Positions 35,677 through 41,017 of a DNA stretch of 41,017 nucleotides are shown one piece after another. The position numbers and the translations under genes are program-made. The notes beneath the pieces were generated by a model. It ran no database searches. It was not told the origin of the DNA and saw only the letters and a list, made by a program, of their open reading frames with translations. Source of the stretch: Flavobacteriia bacterium (GTDB taxonomy: Bacteria > Bacteroidota > Bacteroidia > Flavobacteriales > Flavobacteriaceae); NCBI GenBank assembly GCA_004293165.1, contig RDYL01000014.1:1-41017 (forward strand), in the 5' to 3' direction. The number at the start of each line of letters is the position of its first letter. Positions within the stretch are counted from its first letter, which is position 1.

Positions 35677-36426
35677 ATGGCAAAATTAAAAAGCTTGATT
35701 AAGTTAGAAGGTACGATGGAAGATCTTACTTTCTACAAAGGTACCGATGGGTACTTTGTGCGCACCAAAGGTGGTGTGAGTAAAAACCGAATTATGAACG
35801 ACCCTGCGTTTGCTCGTACTCGAGAGAACGGGGCTGAGTTTGGCAGTATTACTGCATCGGGGAAATTATTGCGTACGGCATTGGGGCCAATGTTGTTTCG
35901 AGCGAAAGACAGTAAACTGACGAGTAGGCTTGTGAAGGTTATGGCACAAATTAAAAATTTGGACAGTGTGAGTGTTCGTGGAGCGCGTAATGTAGCGGAA
36001 GGATTGAACAGTTCTTCCTCTATTTCGATTTTTGAAGGGTTTGATTTTAATGCACGAGCTACCTTAGGGAGTGTTTTGAATTCGATTGTTTCGGTTGATA
36101 CGGCAAATGGGGCGGTTCGAATTTCGGCCTATAATCCTTTGGAGCAAATGCGTAGTCCTGAAGGGGCAACCCATTTTAGTTTACAAGTAGGTTTTTTGCG
36201 TATTGATTTTGCTACGGGTGTGTATGATTTAACCCAAAGTCCTGAAGAAGTGTATCCTTTGATAAATGGGACTATTTCGCCAGTATTGACTCCTGATAGT
36301 GAGCCGACAGCGACGGGTACTGGAATGCATTTTATCTTGATTGAGTTTTTTCAGGAAGTAAATGGTGTGCCGTATATGCTGAATAATGGTGCTTTTAACG
36401 TGTTGCATTTGCTGAAAATGAGTTAG
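35677..36426 (+). CDS. Flavobacterial protein of unknown function (249 residues)
   Basis: This protein begins MAKLKSLIKLEGTMEDLTFY and continues KGTDGYFVRTKGGVSKNRIM, then NDPAFARTRENGAEFGSI. It has no signal peptide or membrane span. The first 75 residues are basic and conserved-looking, with the pattern G(T/.)..LTFYK...DGY.VR.KGGVSK.RI..DPAF.RTREN..EFG. The rest is predicted beta-rich, with a C-terminal block HFILIEFFQEVNGVPYMLNNGAFNVLHLLKM. I recall similar proteins in many Flavobacteriaceae genomes, usually multi-copy and in accessory regions, but know of no tested function. It has its own promoter, a palindromic operator candidate and a strong terminator. The gene is markedly richer in G and C than the gap before it. 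Confidence 0.8.
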   Translation: MAKLKSLIKLEGTMEDLTFYKGTDGYFVRTKGGVSKNRIMNDPAFARTRENGAEFGSITASGKLLRTALGPMLFRAKDSKLTSRLVKVMAQIKNLDSVSVRGARNVAEGLNSSSSISIFEGFDFNARATLGSVLNSIVSVDTANGAVRISAYNPLEQMRSPEGATHFSLQVGFLRIDFATGVYDLTQSPEEVYPLINGTISPVLTPDSEPTATGTGMHFILIEFFQEVNGVPYMLNNGAFNVLHLLKMS

Positions 36427-36459
36427 TTTGAAGTAGTGTTCAAAATTACTGACTTAGAG

Positions 36460-36494
36460 AAACGCTCTGCCAGAAATGGTGGGGCGTTTTTTTT
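36460..36494 (+). terminator. Terminator of the 249-residue unknown gene
   Basis: AAACGCTCTGCCA (36460-36472) pairs through wobble with TGGTGGGGCGTTT (36477-36489) around a GAAA tetraloop, followed by a T-run, 34 bases after the stop codon. Confidence 0.85.
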
Positions 36495-36621
36495 GTTAAG
36501 GTTTTATTTTTTTAATTATATCACTCTCGTTTGCCATACTATTCATAAAAGTCCTTTATTTACTTTAGATGCCTATGATGCAATGAATTTATATCGGTTT
36601 AAAAATACATATTATTAAGGA

Positions 36622-36652
36622 TTGTTTAACTCCGTTTTTTTTATTAAATTTG
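36622..36652 (+). promoter_or_regulatory. Promoter of the type IIG restriction gene
   Basis: A TTG at 36622-36624 is followed after 20 bases by TAAATTTG (36645-36652). This is the best match to the two-part Bacteroidota promoter in the window. The start codon is 28 bases downstream. Confidence 0.7.
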
Positions 36653-36679
36653 AAATGACTCAACAAGCCTCATATATAT

Positions 36680-39600
36680 ATGTTACTAGAACCTCGCAAA
36701 GCCTTAAATAAAGCATTTCTTAAAATAAAACCCAATCGTACTGGAATTGAGTTATTTAAACAAAACTTAATTCAGCTGTTAGATAGTATTAAGGATAAAG
36801 AATCCGAAGAGTTTCACAAGAATTTGATTTCCGATTTCTTGAAGAATACCTATTATTCGCCCAATCATTTTATCAATACGAAAGGAAGAAACGATTTAGT
36901 AATTCATATTGGGAAAGAGGCAAAGAGCAATGTTGGAGTTATTATTGAAGCGAAAAGTCCAAGTAATAAAGCCGAAATGCTTTCGCAAAAGAACATTAAT
37001 AGCAAAGCATTGCAAGAAATGGTGTTGTATTTCTTGCGTGAACGTATTACCCATAAAAACCTTGAAGTAAAAAATGTAGTAGCTACCAACGTTAACGAAT
37101 GGTACATTTTTGATGCGCAATTGTTTGATAAACTATTTGCGCAAAATAAAAGCTTAGTTAAACAATTCCAAGACTTTGAAGAAGGCAAACTTTCAGGAAA
37201 GAATACTGACTTTTTCTACAAAGAAATTGCAAAACCGTTTATTGAAACTATTTTAGATAAATTAGAATATACTTATTTCGATTTAGCTACTTACGATAAA
37301 ATATTACGCAATAGCGACAAGCAAGACGACACGAAATTGATTGTCTTGTTCAAATTATTGTCGCCAGAGCATTTGTTGAAATTGTCGTTTGCGAATGACA
37401 GCAATTCCTTAGATAAAAACTTTTACAATGAGTTATTGCACTTAATTGGTTTAACCGAAACCAAAGAAGGCGGCAAGAAGTTAATTGAACGCCCAAAAGC
37501 AGGACAACGACACGCGGGTTCGTTATTGGAAAACGTGATTAACCAATTGGATAGTTTGGATAAATTATCGCGTTTGCCGAACGTAAAACAATATGGCGAC
37601 ACCCACGAGGAACGTTTGTTTACCGTAGGTTTAGAATTGTGTATTACTTGGGTGAATCGTATTTTGTTTTTGAAATTACTGGAAGCCCAATTGATTAGTT
37701 ACCACAAAGGCGACAAAAGTTATGCGTTTTTGCACAAAGGCTTGTTGCGTGATTATGACAATTTGAATGCGTTGTTTTTCATGGTTTTGGCTAAGAAACC
37801 CGAAGAGCGCAACGACCGTGTGAAAACTTTGTTTGCTAAAGTACCTTATTTGAACAGTTCGTTGTTTGAACCTACCGAGTTAGAACATCAAACCTTATTT
37901 ATTGCGGGATTAGAAGACGATATACCATTACCCTTTTTAAGCGGAACGGTTATTAAAGATGCTAATGGTAAAAAGTTAACAGGCACTCACAAAGCGATTG
38001 ACTATTTCTTCGACTTTTTGGATGCCTATGATTTTGCGAGTGAAGGTAGCGAAGACATACAAGAAGACAATAAAACCTTGATTAATGCCTCGGTATTGGG
38101 CTTAATCTTTGAAAAAATAAACGGCTACAAAGACGGTTCGTTTTACACACCAAGTTTCATTACCATGTATATGTGTAAAGAAACCATACGCCGTGCGGTG
38201 GTGCAAAAGTTTAACGAAACCAAAGGTTGGAATTGCGAAGACTTTGAGGGCTTATACAACAAAATTGAAGACACCCAAGAAGCCAATACCATTATTAATA
38301 GCGTAAAAATATGCGACCCTGCGGTGGGTTCTGGACACTTTTTGGTTTCGGCGCTGAATGAAATGATTGCTATTAAGCACGATTTAAAAGTATTAGTAGA
38401 CCGCGAAGGTAAACGCTTAAAAGAATACCAAGTAGATATTGTAAACGATGAGTTAATTGTAACCGATGAAGATGGTGTACCGTTTACCTATAACCCAAAA
38501 AGCAAAGAAAGCCAACGCTTACAAGAAACCTTGTTTCATGAAAAGCAAACCATTATTGAAAACTGTTTGTTTGGCGTTGACATTAACCCAAACTCCGTTA
38601 AAATTTGCCGTTTGCGTTTGTGGATTGAGTTATTAAAAAATGCTTACTACCGCAACGAAACCGAGTTGGAAACTTTACCGAATATCGACATTAACATTAA
38701 ATGCGGAAACTCATTAATTGCTCGTTTTGGATTGGATGCTGATTTGAAAGAAGCGTTAAAGAAAAGTAAGTTAAAAATTGAGGATTACAAAAGAGCCGTT
38801 GACCAATACCGCAATGCTGAAAGTAAAGAGCAAAAGCGTGATATGGAAACGCTAATTGCCGAAATTAAAACCAATTTTAGAACCGAAATTAACCAAAACG
38901 GCAAAGAAATTAAAGAGTTGCAGAAACTGAAATACGAGTTTAACGTAAAGTTTGACAGTGCGCAACTTTTTGAAACCAAGTTAACCAAAGCCGAACAAAA
39001 GGTTAAAAAAGACTTAGCCGATAAAATTGACAAAATTGAAACCCAACTGGAAGAAATAAAAAGTAACAAAATTTATGAAAATGCTTTTGAATGGCGCTTT
39101 GAATTTCCTGAAGTATTAAACGATGAAGGCGATTTTGTAGGCTTTGATGTGGTGATTGGGAATCCACCTTATATAACTATTGGAGGAAAAGATAGCAGCA
39201 TAAATGATAAAAGTGAAATTAATTTTTTATTGAATAAGTATATTTCAAATCAATATAAACCTAATCTTTATGCTTTCTTCTATGAAGAAGCTATAAGCCT
39301 ATTATCATTTAGAGGTATTGTCAGTTTTATTGTACCTAGAACTCTATTAGATAATTTATATTACAGTGATTTAAGAGTTTATTTATCTAAGCAAACAATA
39401 TTATCAATTTTAAAATTAGATTTTGAAGTTTTTGATGATGCTGTTACAGGAGGAACTAATATTTTACTAGTTTCTAAAGAAAAAAATCAAAACTATGATA
39501 TTCAAAGTTTGATAGTAAATGATATTCAAAATTTTAAGCAGCCAGAAGTTTTAACTATTAATTCATCAAAAATTTTAGTTGGTGAAAATAATGTTTTTTC

Positions 39601-40321
39601 TTTTTTGGATTCAAAGTTACTTAGTGTTATAGAGAAAATTGAGCAAAATAAAAAAGTAAAAGATTTTTTCTCTGTAAATAATGGAGTAAACACAGGTAAT
39701 TGTGCTGAAATTTTGTTATCAGATTCTAAAGAATCTGATAAACATTTTAAAATATTGGAAGGTAAAAATATTAATAAATATATAACAACATGGAAAGGTT
39801 TATGGATTAATTATGATCATAATTTAAAAAAGACAATTAATCTCAAAGACCTTAATACTAAACAAAATAAAATTGATTTTGCTTTAAGAGAAAAAAGAAT
39901 ATTTGATTCCAATAAAATTATCATAAGACAAACTGGTGATAAAATAATTGCAACAATTGATGAAAATGGATTTATAACTAGACATTCAACACATTGTTTA
40001 GTAAATGACTTTGATAGTATTGATTTAAAATTAGCTTTAGCTCAATTAAATTCAAAATTGATTGATTTCTATTATAATTATCTTATTCCAGAAAAAGGGA
40101 AAGCTTTTGCTGAAGTGAAAGGTATAAATATTAAACAATTACCATTAGTTTGCGGAACAAAACTTGACAACAATATTATCCAAAAAGTCGACCAAATCCT
40201 TTCGCTCAAAAAAGACAACCCTGAAGCCGATGCTTCAGCTTTAGAGCGTGAGATAGATTTTATGGTGTATGCGTTGTATGGGTTGAGTGAGGAGGAAATT
40301 AGTATTGTTGAAAATAGTTAA
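36680..40321 (+). CDS. Type IIG restriction-modification enzyme (Eco57I-like, single chain)
   Basis: The 1213-residue chain combines cutting, methylation and recognition. Residues 1-~200 form a nuclease domain: D72 in GRNDLVIHIG and E90-A91-K92 in VIIEAKSPS match a PD-(D/E)xK site. A helical spacer follows. The adenine-N6 methyltransferase has motif I DPAVGSGHF (546-554), FGVDINPNSVKICRLRLWI and motif IV NPPY (828-831). A coiled-coil-like charged stretch (about 695-810) lies between. The C-terminal part (about 830-1155) is the target-recognition domain, ending in an IKQLP motif, then a helical end (DASALEREIDFMVYALYGLS). All catalytic motifs are intact. The recognition part is far poorer in G and C than the rest. 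The gene probably protects against phage DNA; the site is unknown. Confidence 0.93.
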   Translation: MLLEPRKALNKAFLKIKPNRTGIELFKQNLIQLLDSIKDKESEEFHKNLISDFLKNTYYSPNHFINTKGRNDLVIHIGKEAKSNVGVIIEAKSPSNKAEMLSQKNINSKALQEMVLYFLRERITHKNLEVKNVVATNVNEWYIFDAQLFDKLFAQNKSLVKQFQDFEEGKLSGKNTDFFYKEIAKPFIETILDKLEYTYFDLATYDKILRNSDKQDDTKLIVLFKLLSPEHLLKLSFANDSNSLDKNFYNELLHLIGLTETKEGGKKLIERPKAGQRHAGSLLENVINQLDSLDKLSRLPNVKQYGDTHEERLFTVGLELCITWVNRILFLKLLEAQLISYHKGDKSYAFLHKGLLRDYDNLNALFFMVLAKKPEERNDRVKTLFAKVPYLNSSLFEPTELEHQTLFIAGLEDDIPLPFLSGTVIKDANGKKLTGTHKAIDYFFDFLDAYDFASEGSEDIQEDNKTLINASVLGLIFEKINGYKDGSFYTPSFITMYMCKETIRRAVVQKFNETKGWNCEDFEGLYNKIEDTQEANTIINSVKICDPAVGSGHFLVSALNEMIAIKHDLKVLVDREGKRLKEYQVDIVNDELIVTDEDGVPFTYNPKSKESQRLQETLFHEKQTIIENCLFGVDINPNSVKICRLRLWIELLKNAYYRNETELETLPNIDINIKCGNSLIARFGLDADLKEALKKSKLKIEDYKRAVDQYRNAESKEQKRDMETLIAEIKTNFRTEINQNGKEIKELQKLKYEFNVKFDSAQLFETKLTKAEQKVKKDLADKIDKIETQLEEIKSNKIYENAFEWRFEFPEVLNDEGDFVGFDVVIGNPPYITIGGKDSSINDKSEINFLLNKYISNQYKPNLYAFFYEEAISLLSFRGIVSFIVPRTLLDNLYYSDLRVYLSKQTILSILKLDFEVFDDAVTGGTNILLVSKEKNQNYDIQSLIVNDIQNFKQPEVLTINSSKILVGENNVFSFLDSKLLSVIEKIEQNKKVKDFFSVNNGVNTGNCAEILLSDSKESDKHFKILEGKNINKYITTWKGLWINYDHNLKKTINLKDLNTKQNKIDFALREKRIFDSNKIIIRQTGDKIIATIDENGFITRHSTHCLVNDFDSIDLKLALAQLNSKLIDFYYNYLIPEKGKAFAEVKGINIKQLPLVCGTKLDNNIIQKVDQILSLKKDNPEADASALEREIDFMVYALYGLSEEEISIVENS

Positions 40322-40324
40322 TAA

Positions 40325-40882
40325 ATGAATAAATTACAAATTCTAGGTTTTATTTTAATTACAATAGGTACGATTATATCATTCATAGGGAGTTATAATC
40401 AATCAAAAAAAGATAATATCTTTCAAAACAATCTTACGGAATTTGTTGATAAACAAATTTCATTAGATGTTCCCGTTCTAAAAGTTTTAAGAGCAGACAA
40501 TTCCAATAGTATTGTTGTTAAGAATGTTGGAAATAAATCTGCTGAAAAAGTAAAATTAATCTACAGTGAAAATAGTTATCCTTCAGCTTTTAAAGTAAAT
40601 GCTATTTCAGTCATTGATGAGATACCTCAAGGTGTTGAAGTAAAAATTCCATTAAATTTATTTTCAGGAATTAATATTTTGACTAAAGTTCCAAATCAGG
40701 ATGTTGAATACCAAAATAAATTGATTAAAGAATTGGAAGAATTTAAGACCGGTAATAAAGCATTCATTCCTAAATTTTATTTAGAATATAATTTTAAAAA
40801 TAAAGAATATTTAAGCGATGAATATCAAATAATAGTTACAAATAAAGGAATTTTACATTTAAGTAAAAGTAATCCTAGTTAG
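40325..40882 (+). CDS. Membrane-anchored unknown protein downstream of the type IIG enzyme
   Basis: The 185-residue protein starts three bases after the restriction gene and is likely cotranscribed. Residues 5-22 (LQILGFILITIGTIISFIGS) form one membrane span. The rest is polar and looks beta-rich: VPVLKVLRADNSNSIVVKNV, KSAEKVKLIYSENSYPSAFK, then PQGVEVKIPLNLF and a C-terminal FIPKFYLEYNFKNKEYLSDE. A fibronectin-like or sandwich fold is possible. I know of no restriction-system partner of this type. Its low GC content resembles the swapped recognition domain, so the two may have arrived together. Confidence 0.75.
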   Translation: MNKLQILGFILITIGTIISFIGSYNQSKKDNIFQNNLTEFVDKQISLDVPVLKVLRADNSNSIVVKNVGNKSAEKVKLIYSENSYPSAFKVNAISVIDEIPQGVEVKIPLNLFSGINILTKVPNQDVEYQNKLIKELEEFKTGNKAFIPKFYLEYNFKNKEYLSDEYQIIVTNKGILHLSKSNPS

Positions 40883-41017
40883 TAATAAAATTGAAATTTC
40901 AATGAAGTTATCCTCTTTCCCCCGATTACTATGATTATTCCAAATAAAAATTCATAATTTATTTATTATTATTTTGCGAATAATTCAATAAATTTGTTTT
41001 AGGATAAACAATAAATC
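40883..41017. other. Intergenic end of the window
   Basis: No gene or clear terminator is seen. The stretch is AT-rich. Confidence 0.5.

Noticed and set aside
36436..36618. 60-residue frame after the unknown gene
   Set aside because: Its first half is the terminator hairpin and it lacks a promoter; the encoded peptide has no recognisable pattern.

Overview
This window looks like chromosomal DNA of a Flavobacterium-like member of the Flavobacteriaceae (Bacteroidota). The evidence is the low GC content, promoters of the Bacteroidota type (TAnnTTTG -7 boxes, no strong Shine-Dalgarno sequences), two secreted proteins with type IX secretion (T9SS) C-terminal sorting domains, a PorP/SprF plus PorE-like OmpA pair, a Rho factor with a long disordered insertion, and several families (DUF4293, DUF1599, BT_3928-type) that are largely confined to this phylum. 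No rRNA, tRNA, CRISPR array, insertion sequence or intact prophage was seen.

Layout. Positions 1-3900 are an accessory region: two T9SS cargo proteins, a 107-base duplicated segment, strong hairpins, a decayed lipoprotein start and a 44-residue membrane peptide. Positions 3900-27330 are mostly core genes: dihydrolipoyl dehydrogenase, an ABC exporter with truA, a phosphoesterase, a DUF4293 membrane protein, rho, a minus-strand cluster (DUF1599, MauE/thioredoxin fusion, TlpA-like lipoprotein, tpiA) divergent from folP and a lipoprotein, then rlmH, a large conserved unknown protein, an MBL-fold hydrolase, a PLP enzyme, a lipid A type acyltransferase, rhomboid, the PorE/PorP pair and aroC. Positions 27450-30910 are a four-gene, apparently copper-related operon with an MbnP-like lipoprotein, its MbnH-like dihaem partner, a small Cys-rich membrane protein and a beta-barrel with a Cys-rich start. 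An exported KatG follows at 31166-33499.

Positions 33500-41017 are the second accessory region. A compound repeat array (two alternating unit types, about 272 bases per pair) leads into a small helix-turn-helix-like gene. A 719-base AT-rich gap follows, with six exactly 11-base-phased copies of an ATAC-containing unit and a perfect palindrome placed in the promoter of a 249-residue protein of unknown function. After this comes a single-chain type IIG restriction-modification enzyme. Its target-recognition part has a much lower GC content than the rest of the gene, which suggests a swapped specificity domain. A membrane-anchored unknown protein lies 3 bases downstream.

The most promising undescribed unit is the divergent pair at 34730-36426 with its phased repeats and palindrome. 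The copper operon and the mosaic restriction enzyme are next. All family assignments are from reading the sequence and remembered family features; no database search was run.
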